A stretch of 64,000 nt of DNA from Theobroma cacao (Eukaryota; Streptophyta; Magnoliopsida; Malvales; Malvaceae). Positions within the stretch are counted from its first letter, which is position 1. Each line of letters opens with the position of its first letter. This document shows, in pieces, positions 32,887 to 45,797 of the stretch. The DNA is taken from assembly GCF_000208745.1 (NCBI RefSeq), contig NC_030854.1:4431611-4495610 (forward strand). Direction: 5' to 3'. The notes beneath the pieces are model-generated. The model was not told the DNA's origin and searched no databases. It saw only the letters and a program-made list of their open reading frames with translations. Made by a program: the position numbers and the translations under genes.

Positions 32887-34975
32887 TATACTTATTTTTA
32901 TTTTTATTTTTTATTTATTTATTTTTAATTATTCGTTTTCCATCATGTTGAAGAACTTAATAAAATTTCCAGAAACTTGTTAAAATCTCTAGAGTGCTCT
33001 TACTTAATGGAAATTAAAATTTAATTTTGATTTTATGGCCCAGAAGCATAGCTAATTAGCCCTTGTCTTTCCTCAAACTTACCTTTTCATCTCGAACGAC
33101 TGTGTGTTGCTTTTTCTAGTTGGGCCATATATAATTGGATGTTAGAATAAGCTCCAAAACCAAAATTACCTAATTCAAACCTATAAAGCTTGAATATTTG
33201 TGGTCCAAACTGAACCAATTTTTCCTTCTGTTTTTATGAATATTTGCTAGGACCATCCCAGTTTTCAGTTTGAATATCTGAACCAAACCAGCACTATTCT
33301 CTGTCATGTCTGAAAAAAACCTCGAACTTTAGCCTGACAGATTGGACATTAACTAACCAGAATGTCATGGAATATAAAAACAAAACAAAACAAAACGAAA
33401 TGAAGCATTTTTTTCTGGTATGAATTAATGTTGGAATCATCAGAGTATATAAAAAAAATAAAGTGCTCGAAGGGTAAGCTGCCAATTGGGTCGTCTACGT
33501 TGGAGTTGTTCTAGCTTTCAGATAAGCCTGATCTGCTCTGATCTATATATCCAAATGCAGATTATCTCATAATTGCTTCTTGTTATGGGAAGCATATTCT
33601 TGGCATAGGGTTTAGGTGAGATATTATATATTGCAATCACATGGGGGTTTGAAAAGTTATGCAGATTTCTATGGTAGACTTTTTGAACTATATGTCACCA
33701 TAATAATTCAATTCTGATGGTTACTGGCATTTGGAGAAACATTACAAAATCAGTGCGCCCCCCCTTCTCTCAATATGATGTTTTCTTGCTCCAAATTAAG
33801 TATATAGTATTTGGGTCATCAGATAATCCATCTAACCAAATGTTTGACCACAGTACCTGCAGCGTTGTGTCCATTTACACCATTCAAGAAATTAAAGCCT
33901 AATGTTGTGGGTAGTCCACAAAGGCAGAGATATATTCCATAATGGAAAACAGACTCCTCATTAAGCTATACCTCCCAAAGCAAGGGGTAGTCAAAGAATT
34001 CACGCTTTCTTTTTCTTCCTTTATAATTTTTTAATTTGTTCATCTCTGAAAACGGGAGTATTAAAATTGTCAAAAAAATAAGGAAATTAATAGGATTTTC
34101 ACATGAATAAACACATTACTCTAATACATATAATAATAACATATTAATTAATTTTTTTATTTTTTACTTATGAAGATTTATTAAGTTTTAGATTGCACGA
34201 AAGAAAGTAAACATTTTTCCTTTTCATAAATTTATCCGAATCATGAAATAAAATAAACATAATATATCGAAAAAACAGTAAGGTGATAAGTTTAAATTAA
34301 TAAAAAGTATGAATGCTTTGCTTGCCTAAAGCATTGAATGCCCTTTGCAGCTAATCTATCCGTTCAATTAAGTGAGCAGTGCAATAGATGATGGTGCCAT
34401 CGTTATCAGAAAGAACAAGAAAAAAAAAAAAGACAATTATGAGAAAGGAAAATAAGTGATGAATAGCTTGCCCAAACAGGAAGAAAATGCTAGCTCACCA
34501 GACGGTAGATTGATCTAAACAATGTAATTAATTAAAAGAATAAGCTTGTGGGAATGACCAGTAGATGAATTCACATGTTCATGGAGCGAGCCGAAAAGGG
34601 ATTCGGTTCTCTGCATTTAACTTTAATTATAACTTTTCAGCTTTATTTCATGCTTATTCATTTATATTTGTTGTGAAATGAGAATTCAAAGTATCAAAGC
34701 ACGCATGGTCCCCCCTCTTCTCTTCCTGATTTTGGGGGGGTCCCTTAAATCTGAAGGGAAGAGATTATTTTTATTCTGGTTTTTTTTTTTTTGTTCTTTG
34801 TTGGGACTCTTCAAGGTGGTAGGAGTTAACATATATTTTGAGCTACACTATTATCTTTTTTCAAGGCATTGTATTGGAAAACCAAATTTATTTGTTTTAA
34901 TTATCCGGAAGAGCACAATGAACTGTCAAACAAAGTAAAAGAAATAGCATATGGGGTTGCCTTGAAACTCCTTAA

Positions 34976-34997
34976 CCCCCCCCCCCCCCCCCCCCCC
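34976..34997 (+). repeat. 22-bp poly(C) tract
   Basis: A pure run of C in an otherwise AT-rich spacer, flanked by CTTAA and ACCATG. Long C homopolymers are prone to length error in sequencing. Confidence 0.9.
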
Positions 34998-35449
34998 ACC
35001 ATGCTCATCACTAGGGAGAATCTCAATTTTCTTTTTCCTATTTGTATTTAAAATTAACATAATAAAATACTGTAAGTGAATGTACAACTGAAAGCAGAAA
35101 AAAGAAAAAGGAAAAACCTCAAAGGGAAAGAAAAATAGTGTTGAGTGTATATAATTATGGGAAGATCTTGAATTTGGAGTTGATATCTTTGAAAGCACCT
35201 TGTTTTTGTACAACTTAGGCCACTTAGTTATAAGTTTTAGGATTACCTGTCACTTTTAAAATATCTTATTTCACTTTGGCTGCTTTACATAGAATATTAG
35301 TGTTTTACTTTTACAACACAACCAAAGATTTGGGCATGCGATTGCTTCTTACATCACTTATCTTGTCCTCATCGAAGTTGTCTTTTTTCTTTCTTTCTTT
35401 CCTTTTTAATTTTTTATTGGTTTCAATTTGCAAATATCTCATCCCTTTA

Positions 35450-35463
35450 CCCCCCCCCCCCCC
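35450..35463 (+). repeat. 14-bp poly(C) tract
   Basis: Second C homopolymer 450 bp downstream of the first. Confidence 0.9.
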
Positions 35464-38131
35464 TTCCTTTTTATTTATCCAATAAAATTTGTTTCTACGT
35501 CTCCACTGAACTAACTTTATTGTAGTCCGAACCAAAGAACTTGAATTTGAGCAAATTTGAGGTTAACTATTAGCAAATATTTAAACCCTAAACTAGTTTT
35601 AAGAATTATTCATGTTAATAATTTCCTAATTTAGTTTGGGGCGAAAGAGTTGCCTTTTAGTAAGTAAGAAAACATAAAAATATAGTGTATATAAAAGGTT
35701 ATCAAACAATTTTTAATGAATATGAATACTTTTGGCCGGTGAGAGAGTTAAGAGAAATTTGGTAAGCATAGGAGACTACAAAGTTCAAACTAGTTTAATG
35801 TTTACAAGAATTTGAATCAAGCTCAAGAATCATAACAGATATATTGAGCTAATAAAATTTATTCGAATTCGAAAAACTTATTTAATTTGGCTCATCTTGA
35901 TTTGGTTAAACAAATTAATAACTCAAATCCGTTCAATTAGAACTTGACAATAGCATAAATCCAAATGACCTGAATAAATAACTTAAAATGATTCAAATTC
36001 AAATAATACATTTAAATCGTATTTGATTTGATTTACTTGAATTCAAAATAACTTAAAGTTAGATAGCTTGACTCAAACTCAATTTGATAAGCGTAATTAC
36101 CACCTCTAAATACATATAGTTCATAAAACAAAACAAGTTCATTTAAACATGCTTGATAATTATCATCAACTCTTTCTTTTTCTTTGGTGATAACTAAATT
36201 TATCATCAACTTAAAATCAAGCTCAATTACTTGTTCATTTATATTTTTAAAAATATTATATATATTTGGATAAAGCTTTATGCCTATTTAAAAAAATAAA
36301 AAAGTTTCAATTTTGGTCGCAAGCCACTCAAATCAATTAGCTATTAAAATATTCAAATTGGGTTTACCCAACTATCTAAGTTAATCAAGTTGGATTTTGA
36401 CTTTCAAGTAAGAAAATGAAGTCGAAATATTTTTCAAGTCAGAGCCCAAATATTTGCAAGTAATCTGAGAAATCACTAGGTGAAACTCTCTGACTGCAAG
36501 GCAGGAATATATTAGAATCCCAAGGGGAGAGGGGGATTCAAGATTACCGTGCCAGTGGGTTGGGATAAGCTCCATTTTACGGGCCATTCAGCACTAGAAA
36601 TTAAGTTCATTAATCTTTAAACACATGCCTCATAAACTTTACCGATACTCCCAAATTTCCTTTTTTTTTAATTAAAGTTTAAGTTTTTGGATATATGTGC
36701 ATTCTATCCCAAGCTTATGTCCATAATGCACGTTTTAAGAGCGTTGGTTGGGTTAGGTGAGGTTGGCTCATAGGATCCGGAAGAGTATAACCAAATTCAA
36801 ACCGGTTCAACAACCACAAATTAAATTATTAACAACTGTATGTTTACTCTAATAACACATTGCCCATTGATTTTCAATGACCTTGCTTTCCTACTTTTGT
36901 TTATATAAATAATCTGACAAATTTGCACTACTTTTAATCCATTTCTTCCATATCTCTTTACTTTTCAACAATGTTGTGAGATCCACAAAAAGGAAAAAAA
37001 CAAAGGGAAGCCTTGGCGTTCTTCAATGATATCTTTTTTGGTGTGAAAAGAGAAAATGTCAAAAACTCTAAATCAAAATTCAAAGATTTTTCATTAGTTT
37101 TTCTTTTTTTTAAAAAAAATTTACCTGTTAGTCACCCTTATATTTGCCGAGTTAGGCCCGACGCTGACACGAAAGATATAGAATAATATATTGCCTCAAA
37201 ATGTGAACTGAGAAGGAGGCGGAAAAAATATATTTTCCTCGCAAAATTGATCATTTCTAATGAATATTATTTAATGGTAAAGAAAACAACGAGCATATGC
37301 TATTCCTCCTTGGAAAGAGACCTGGCTAGCATTCAATATTTTAGATTAATGCGAGCAATAAAGTTTACAAGGTCAATTTTAGGAGGAAAATTTACATTGG
37401 GTGGGCCCTCATTTTCTAAATCGCATGTACAATATTGTACCAAAACAATTTAAATGGCCGGGGGCATGAACATCTAAATGATGACACGAATTAATGCTAG
37501 AAAAAAAGAATTAAAGTCTATTCATTGCTATCTCATAGGGTAATCTTACATCCAAGGCGATTGTGCATGATTATGTTTTATAGCAGAAAAATTGAGGCCC
37601 TATGATCATTTCATTTTGTTTGATGCACTCTCTTAGATTCTTTTTATTTTTCATTTTTGGGTTTTTTTTTTCCTATTTGATACTAAAACGCCAAAGAAAT
37701 GTCTTAAATTTAACTGATAATTCATGTAATGCATGCACTAAATTATGAGTAATATGTATGAGGTTAAGGAGTCTTTTGTCTTCAAATTATCGCATTTGAA
37801 ATCAAGCCATCACTTATCCCAATAATTGTATTCTTCTTAATGTAGAGGTTTGTTAAAACTAAAGAAAAAATTAAGAAAGAAAAAATTAAGAAAGAAAAAA
37901 TTGTTTGTAAATGAAAAAGTGGAAGGCAGGGACAATCCCCTGATTGGTCCCAAAAAGATCCAGGAAATGCAGGCATCAGCTTTGCTGCTGCAAGTGGATA
38001 TCCCGGATCCTGGATCCTGGATATGTTGGCCGGCAAGTCAGCAACTCAACATACATCACCTACCTTGTCAGCTCTTAAATTCCACACTCTAGTACTACTG
38101 TACTAAAAGTTCCATTTGCAAAGGACATCTG

Positions 38132-38165
38132 CCCAACCCCAACCCAACCCAACCCAACCCCAATC
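38132..38165 (+). repeat. AACCC-type microsatellite
   Basis: Five or so irregular CCAAC/CCCAAC units. It resembles no canonical telomere repeat (CCCTAAA) and is a simple microsatellite. Confidence 0.7.
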
Positions 38166-39899
38166 CCTAACCACACACATCTTATCAAATCTGAGGTCGT
38201 TTAGATTGGCTTCGGCTAATCTGACGTGGGTTATGATCTCCTGACGAGAAAATCCAGGTCGTTCCAGGGAACTCTAAGATCGAATCGGATGGACTGAATT
38301 CAAGTACTTTGGGAAGTGAAGTTTGGAGCAGGGGATTGTAGCTCTTTTATTACTTAAAGAGTTTAATAATAATTTTGTAAAGAATTGCGTGTTTGGTCCG
38401 GGCCGTCAACGGTCTTACCGACAGCTTTTATATCACTGTTCGCTTTTTGCAGTGTTAGAATTGGATTTTTCTGCCTTCTTTTATTTCTTTCCTTTTTAAT
38501 TATATAATTTTTTTGGTACATTTTTTTATTATATTTCATTAGCCATTTTTAGGCGAACTAGCAAAATGATACGAGCACACACTATTTTAAAACAAAAATG
38601 AAGGAACATATAATATTTTTCCTACCCTGTCTATTTATTATTAAATTGGATACGAGCATTGGAATATAAAATAATTAAAATATTAAGAGTGTTGAAATGA
38701 AAGTTTATTAAAACTTATGAAGAACAAAAAATTAAAGAAAAATTGAATGGAGATAATCTTTCTTTTTATAATTTGTATTTCATTATATACTTAAAATCAC
38801 TCATATTTACAAAATAACACTCTATAGATACTGAATTAAAACAAGGTGGTGACAACGAAGAACACATGTAAATAGAATTATATATTAATATTAAAATCTA
38901 AAATATGAACTTAACTATACGTTTCTCAAATGTTACTCTTGAAAGCTATGGTATTCCATTTCCTATATATTATGGAAAATGAGAAAGACATGAGTGAGGG
39001 CTTGAGTGCCTTTTCACCCTTCTTGTGGTTGAAAATATAAAAGTAAGAGGTGCCCAAAATGGCAAAAACTTTTTCCAGAAATGATAAACATAATGAGAAC
39101 AAATTGAAAATTCGGAATTCCAATTATGCTTAGAAACGTAAGTTAGGGATTTGGAACCTTTTTGAGTTTTATAAGATAAGGCACTGTATAAAAATGAAAA
39201 ATAAAATAAAATAAAGTAAAAAAACATTATTTAATGTCACGATTTATTGCTTTAACAGCAAAGCACCGGTTTGACTGCACTTTTAATTCAATCCAAGTTT
39301 TGAGAACCTTTCAAAATCCACCTTCTAATTTTACCCCCTTCTTTCTAACAACACATAGAGAAGGCAATGGTATACTAAATTACTAAAATACCATTCACTC
39401 TGATGGCCTTGCGGGTTAATTTTTGGTCTACCCAAAAAGATGGAATTTATATAAAAATTAAAATGCTTATAAATTATTATTCTAAGTGAGAACAATGAGG
39501 TTGCCCTCTTGCAATAAAACAAAAGAATTATTATATTATTAATTGAGGGCAATTTTTTTTTTCTCATTGCACTCTACGTGTATTTGAACTATACTTTGCG
39601 TAACTTGTCAAACAAGGTAACAAGAACTTTGAATCGGCTTCCCTTTTTTGCTATTTTTTCAATAAGCAACCCTAAATTTCTAGTGCTAACATTCTTTGGT
39701 GCAAACTGCAAAGCCAAGCAAATTGGTAGAAAACATGAAAAGTCATTTTCTAATATTACAGGGGCAATTTGGGGATATGATGAATAAAGGCATTCTAGTA
39801 AATTGACCCTGTTTTCAGCCCGTGGAGTGCAGACAAGAAAAAGACCCTAGTTTCCCCGGTCTCTTTTCCCTCCTCCATTAATGGAGGGAAGTTTACAAA

Positions 39900-40161
39900 A
39901 TCTCTATTTTTCTCTCTGTTCCTCTCTCTTTCTCTCTCTCCCCTGTTAACCCAAAAAAAAAAAAAAGGAAAAAAAGGCTACACCACCTTCTATTTCTGGC
40001 GCCATTTGAAGCAACCTTTCTATGTTTCAAACTTCACCTCCTTTTTTTTTGTTTCTCTCCCGCTTCTAATTAACGCAAAAAAGCTCCCCAACGAAGTACA
40101 GTTACAGCCAACTTTCTGTCTTTTTGGGAAGGACCCAATTCTTGGTTTGCCATTTTTCAAA
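39900..40161 (+). promoter_or_regulatory. 5' leader of the AHL gene with CT-rich tract
   Basis: A CT repeat (TTTCTCTCTGTTCCTCTCTC, about 39908-39942) precedes the gene, a common pyrimidine patch near plant transcription starts. An ATG-less open frame runs into the coding frame from 40006, but ATG 40162 (AAAATGGAAG) is the first in-frame methionine. Confidence 0.45.
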
Positions 40162-43100
40162 ATGGAAGAGAAGGAGAGCACGATATCTGGGTCACTAGGC
40201 AACTCGGACACTGACTCACCACCTGCACCAGTGAGTAGCCTGGTGCTGCCGCAGGTCATGAACATGGATATGAATATGAGCATCAACATGACCTTGGAAA
40301 GAAGCCTTGATAGTGCAGCAACAGCGACAGCAACAGTTGGGGGAGTAGGAGCAGGAGCAACAATAACTGCAGCAACAGCAATTCCAGGATCAGGAGGAGG
40401 AACGTTAGGGAGTCCTGGCAGTGGAGGGCTTGATTCTTTAGCAAAGAAAAGGAGAGGGAGACCGAGAAAATATGATGCAGATGGGAACCTTAGGTTACCA
40501 TATCCGGTAGTGACAACTTCACCTCCTGGCTTCACTTTATCTCCTTCTTCTCCCTCTGAGTTCTCCTCTTCCAAGAGAGGTCGAGGCAGGCCTCCTGGTT
40601 CTGGTAACTGGCAGCTTCTTGCTTCTCTAGGTAAAGTTCAAGAAAGTTCGTGTTTTTTTTGGTTTTGTTTAGTTCCATGGAAAACTCTGTTTGGTTCCCG
40701 AGAAAGTGCAGGAATTAAAAAAGAAAAAAGAAAAATATAAAGTCGTGTAATTGGTTGCATGTCTTTTGTTATATTCACTCTTTTTCCTTTTCTGGGGTAA
40801 ATAGTACTCAACTTACACAGCAAGGAAAATTAAAATAAATAAAAATAAAAGCGTAATCGCTAATGAGAGCAAGAAATAGAGCCTTAAAGCCTTACCCATT
40901 TTTAGTATTAGTTTTTCTTCTATTTCCCACCGAACACATTGTGGGTAGTTGATTCACGCTTTCTTAGGGAATTAGATGATTAATTTAATAAATGGTGGGT
41001 GTTTCACATTAATTTCAACTTTGACAAAAGGACGATAGCAAATACAGCAAATTTACAGGAACTTGATCTTTTGCTTTTCATTTTTCTCTCTTTTGTCCAT
41101 TTATATATGGGTGAGTCTGAATTTAAGTTGGGTCTTCAATTTGCTAGAAAGTAAGAGTTCTGATTGTATCTAAAGAAGTTTTACTCTAAGTCCAAGAGAG
41201 ACATCTTAGGTTGGTGAATTTTGGGTTCCTACAATTGCCTTCTATTTTCATGAATTAATTCTTAATTACTGCTTTGGACATTAATCACAAACTATATATT
41301 TGTACAAATCTTAAATCTGGACAGGTGAGTTGTTCGCTAACACGGCTGGAGGGGACTTCACGCCACATGTGGTCACAGTTAATACTGGTGAGGTAATGTA
41401 CTAGAGTGGAAAATATGAGAATTGCGAGTTCAGAGTAATTCGCACAGATTTCATCTCCTGTATTAATTTTTTTTCCCCTCAATTTGCATGATGGGAGACA
41501 TTACTTTTATTGTTTGATGCAGGATGTTGCAGGAAAAATTCTTTCATTTTCGCAGAAGGGTCCTCGTGGGATTTGTATTCTGTCAGCCAATGGAGCTGTT
41601 TCTAATGTTACTATTCGGCAACCTGGTTCGTCTGGTGGCATTTTAACATACGAGGCATGATTTCTACCTTCTGATCCTAGCAATGTTGTCCCTTACTGTT
41701 TGGACAATTTTATTTATTACACTATTTATTTCATGCTCCCTTAGAAAAGGTGATTTCCAAGGGGATGCATGCCCCAGACAAGGTGGTAGATTTACCATGG
41801 CACACGTTAACACAAAGCTGCTTTTTTGAACAGCTCAATTTAAGGATTTCATAGATCCTGAAATAAGGAATGCTACAGCTTTTCATGTTTTGCTGGTTGC
41901 TTTCGGCTCGGAAACTTAACCCTAGTGTCACGTGCTACTCGTCAATTTTTAAAATATTGTCCAATCTCAATCTAATAGACAATCAATTGTGATTTATAAT
42001 TCCCTTTTGAGACTATGACAACAAGATTCACGATTTTATCTTGGTTTTGTCCTACAATGATATCAGGATTCACAGTTTTATCTCACAAAAAGCGTTTTAG
42101 GTTAAAAATGTTGTGAACATTTAAATATCTAGTCTCACTCTAATATACAGTTGATGTGAGATTTACGGTTCCTCTTTGACACCATAACACTTAGCATGTG
42201 TTATGGTGGATAAAAAATGTGTTATCTTGAGCAAAATTTCCTATTGATGCCATGTTTCTATGTAAATCCAAGAAAATTTTCAGCAAATTATAAAGGCATT
42301 TATTTGCTCTCTTTTATCCAGTTTTGATTTTGAGGGAAGCTCATGTTCCCGTAGGTCTCTGAAATATCTCATATATTAGACTTGCCTTCTAGGATATTTG
42401 TTATCATTGAACTCCGATGGTTACTTACTCTATTCAACTTATTTAGTATTAGTAGTTTTCCCACAACGTTTCAGCTGGTGTCTGTTTCCTTTTAAGTATA
42501 TCATACGATATTTACAAAACTGTCATTTATGATTTATGGTTCATGTTGCAATACTTTCCAATAGTTTATAACTTTATAATATCTTCTCACAGTTTGATTT
42601 TCAGCATGAGTTATAGGTTGAAATTTAAAATTTCTTTGCAGGGCCGCTTTGAGATATTATCCTTAACTGGTTCGTTTACTGTCAGTGACACTGGTGGTGT
42701 AAAATGTAGAACTGGTGGGTTGAGTGTTTCATTGGCTGGACCGGATGGTCGCGTAATAGGTGGTGGACTTGCTGGTATATTGGTGGCTGCTAGCCCTATA
42801 CAAGTAAGTCCTTTGCCCTTTGTCAGTATATTCACGAGTCTATATTTCATCATATATGTTGACCATGGTACTCAATCGGAGTAGATGTTCTAAACTGAAG
42901 CATATCTGATCAATCGGAAGGCTTTTTTCCTGAAATGGAGACGTAGGCATATAGCAACTATGTTTCAACCGATTTGTCATCACTAAATTTAAAGTTGTAT
43001 GCATCGAGTGATATAGTTCAATATTCTATTGCTAGATTGTGGTAGGAAGCTTCATGCCAAACGGTTACAAAGTGCATAAAAGGAAGCATTATCGTGAGCA

Positions 43101-43368
43101 CGCGGTGGCTTCCACAGTCGCCGCTGCTCCTTCAGCCGCGGTGACAGCAGCAAGGCCAATCTCACAAGCAAAACCTGAAGGTGACAACTGTATGACACCA
43201 ACGTCCCCATTTCCAGGGGAAAGCCTTGGGGAAGGAGACAATAGCACAATTGATAAACATGTACCAAATGCTACATCTTCTCATGCTGCTGCTGGTTGGA
43301 ATGGCTCGGAGCCCACATCAATCCATCGGCCATCCCCTGATATTAACGTGTCCGTGCCTAGTGAATAG
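40162..43368 (+). CDS. AT-hook motif nuclear-localized protein (AHL), type with two AT-hooks plus PPC domain
   Basis: A nuclear DNA-binding regulator that contacts AT-rich minor grooves through its AT-hooks and multimerises through the PPC/DUF296 domain. Exons: 40162-40630, 41325-41392, 41523-41654, 42642-42803 and 43036-43368; together 387 aa in an open frame. AT-hook 1 is KKRRGRPRKY (residues 95-104), AT-hook 2 KRGRGRPPGSG (138-148). The PPC domain follows (GELFANTAGGDFTPHVV from 157) with the conserved GRFEIL box at 224-229 and GGGLAGILVAASPIQ. The N-terminus has an alanine/threonine/glycine-rich stretch (51-80). Other junctions are GT-AG, but exon 3 ends TACGAG followed by GCATGA, so intron 3 (987 bp) is apparently GC-AG. 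Domain content assigns it to the two-hook AHL group. The family regulates growth and flowering in Arabidopsis; the role here is not known. Confidence 0.93.
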
Positions 43369-45797
43369 GGTGTCTAAGGTATGTACTTGCCCTCTGAAAC
43401 AAACGTTTGTGTATACCAATTTCAAAGGCTATATTTGTAACATGCTCAACATTTTCATTTCAGGTTTACATTTTAGAGTCTTGGAGGCTGACGTGATACA
43501 CTCACTGAAACTAATTTTATTCACATTATCACTTGTAACAATTAGATCGCAGAATTTTCTACAATTCTGTGTGATAGCCAGATATTGAACTTTCTTTTTT
43601 TCCCTTTCGGTGGAGGTAGGAGAGCTAGCTACGTTGTCAAAAGCATTTTCATTTCCAGAAGTGCTGATACTCAACTTTGCCAAATTTAGACAGATTCATC
43701 AATTATTTTATGTTGGCAACACATTTGTTGTTGTTACTGCTGTGGAGGTTTTTCCTATAAAGGTAGCGTTGCGCTGTAATAATGGAACCAATAAGAGATA
43801 AAAGCGAGAGAGGAACGGGTGGGTACTGTCTAAATTTGTGTGGGTGTTCACATTTCCGTTTGTTTTCAAATTACTAAAAAATGCTATTTATAATAGCAGA
43901 AAACTTTACTTTTACAGAAGCTAAAGTCGGTAACAAAATAATATATAGATATCATGGATCAATAATGTTACATAGAAAGTACCTTACTATGTTCAAACCC
44001 TCTTAAACATTTAAGTTATTAGATATAGTTTTAAACAATCGCTAAATGTGAATAAACGTAAGGTCTTTTTTTTTTTTAAATTGGAAAAAAAAATTTGAAT
44101 TTTATTTTTTAAACAATGAATCATGCATTAATCAAGAGACATTTGAATTTTATTTTCTAAGCAGTGGATCATATATTAATTAATAAGTCAAATACTTAAG
44201 TGCATGAATAAATGTAAAATTGAAAAAAATAAGAATTAACTTATAAATAATGCTAAGTAATAATAAAATAATTCTATGTTTTTGCTCATGCATGGAAATT
44301 TCCGACAAGGGGATTCACATGCATCAAAGAAAATCCTAGTGAAACATTTTGAAAAAAAATTCATACAAGGAGTATAAAATCATGCATCTATATGTATTGC
44401 TCATGTATGTATGAATTTGCTAATAAAAGGGGAAGGCATCACAAGAAGTATGCAAATAAATAATTGGGAAAATATATATATTTTTATGAAAAGTCATGGT
44501 AAAAACATTTGTATTTATATAATGATATTCGAGTATTTGATTTATTAATTGGTATATGATTCTCTTACTTAAAAGAGTAGGAAACATTTATACTTATATG
44601 GAGTGATGTTGCCCTACATGGAGGTTTTGTTTGCTAAGTAAAGCAAAAGATGTCCATGCATCACGTTTTGTGGAAAAAAAAAGGAAAAAAAAGTAATAAT
44701 AATAAAGATGTCCATGTAAATAAATCATGGCAATGCCCATCCTCCATATAGGCATGATGAAATCCATTTTAAGCATTTTGCTTCATTATTTAAGCTTTCA
44801 AAAATTTTATAAAAATGAGATTTAAATTTTTTTTAATATTAAAATCATATGATTTTTCAACATCGTCGCTTGATTGGATTGATGTTCAATTTCATCGGTT
44901 CAATTTTAGATCTGATTATTAAACTATTATCCTAAACCAAAAATATTAATCCCATTTCATTAAAAAAAAATATATTAATCCCATTTACATGTATTACTAT
45001 ATTCATAAATAATATTTTTTATGCAATTTTAATCTAAAATATATTAAAAAATTAAAATATCAATATCAAAATATATATTTTAAAGGACATAATAATATGT
45101 ATTAGATGAATTAGGCGTGTGGGCTGGGGTTGGCTTGCTTAGCCTACAATTCAAGCATCTCCTCAAATTAGATAAATTTATGCAACAATAAGGGCTTAAT
45201 ATTTATTTAATTAAAAGTAAAACGATTTTAATTGGTAAAACTTTACAGTATCTTACCAGTTTTATTCTGGTTGGTTAGTATGAAACCTGAGTTTGCCATA
45301 TCATTTTGTTTCTTTTGCTTTGTGTTGAGCAAGAGTAGAGAAATTATTAGGTAGATTTTTTATCCTATCCAAAAATGCCAAGTCATACAAACTCTTTCAG
45401 ACAAACAATATCCCCAAATCCAGATTGAGACTAAACAAGAATCAATAGCATTTTCAGATAGGCCAGAATAGGCAGGTCCATCTTCAGTTGATATTTAATG
45501 GGTCGAGTGGAGCCAAGATATTGAGTCATGACCCTGCCATTTCCTTTCGTCAAAGAGTCAACTGAGAAGGGGAGAGGTGCTGGAGCAATGGTCTTCCTAG
45601 AAGTTGGAATTCATAAAGCATATGATTAAGTTTATATAGGTTCATAAACAATGTATCCTTGTAAACGGAGCAAAGTTCTCATTAATGGTACTCTCTAACA
45701 CCACATTTCTCAGGAGGTATTAGTCAATGTGATCCAGCTCTTTCTCCTTAGAATAATATATGCCAAATTTAGACCAAACAAAAGCCAAAAAACTGTT
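43369..45797. other. AHL 3' UTR and spacer
   Basis: About 2.4 kb. The first several hundred bases are probably AHL 3' UTR. No gene recognised beyond; the foldback repeat at 44140-44590 lies here. Confidence 0.55.
44090..44585. repeat. foldback repeat, possible MITE
   Basis: A plus-strand segment around 44161-44200 (GGATCATATATTAATTAATAAG) is reverse complementary to 44531-44562 (about 25 of 32 bases). A partial tandem duplicate of the left arm lies at 44092-44140. The arrangement suggests terminal inverted repeats of a decayed element of about 0.45 kb. A related sequence is at 32846-32886. Confidence 0.45.

Larger units (their letters stand above)
32028..39899. other. long intergenic region, no gene recognised
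   Basis: About 7.9 kb, AT-rich. Open frames are short and carry no domain. It holds C homopolymers at 34976-34997 and 35450-35463, an AACCC-type run at about 38132-38165, and a ~40 bp dispersed repeat at 32846-32886. The final few hundred bases contain the promoter of the AHL gene. Confidence 0.6.

Noticed and set aside
40020..40574. 184-codon minus-strand frame opposite the AHL first exon
   Set aside because: It is the antisense shadow of the AHL coding sequence; low-complexity Pro/Ala composition mirrors the Gly/Ala/Thr repeats of the real gene.
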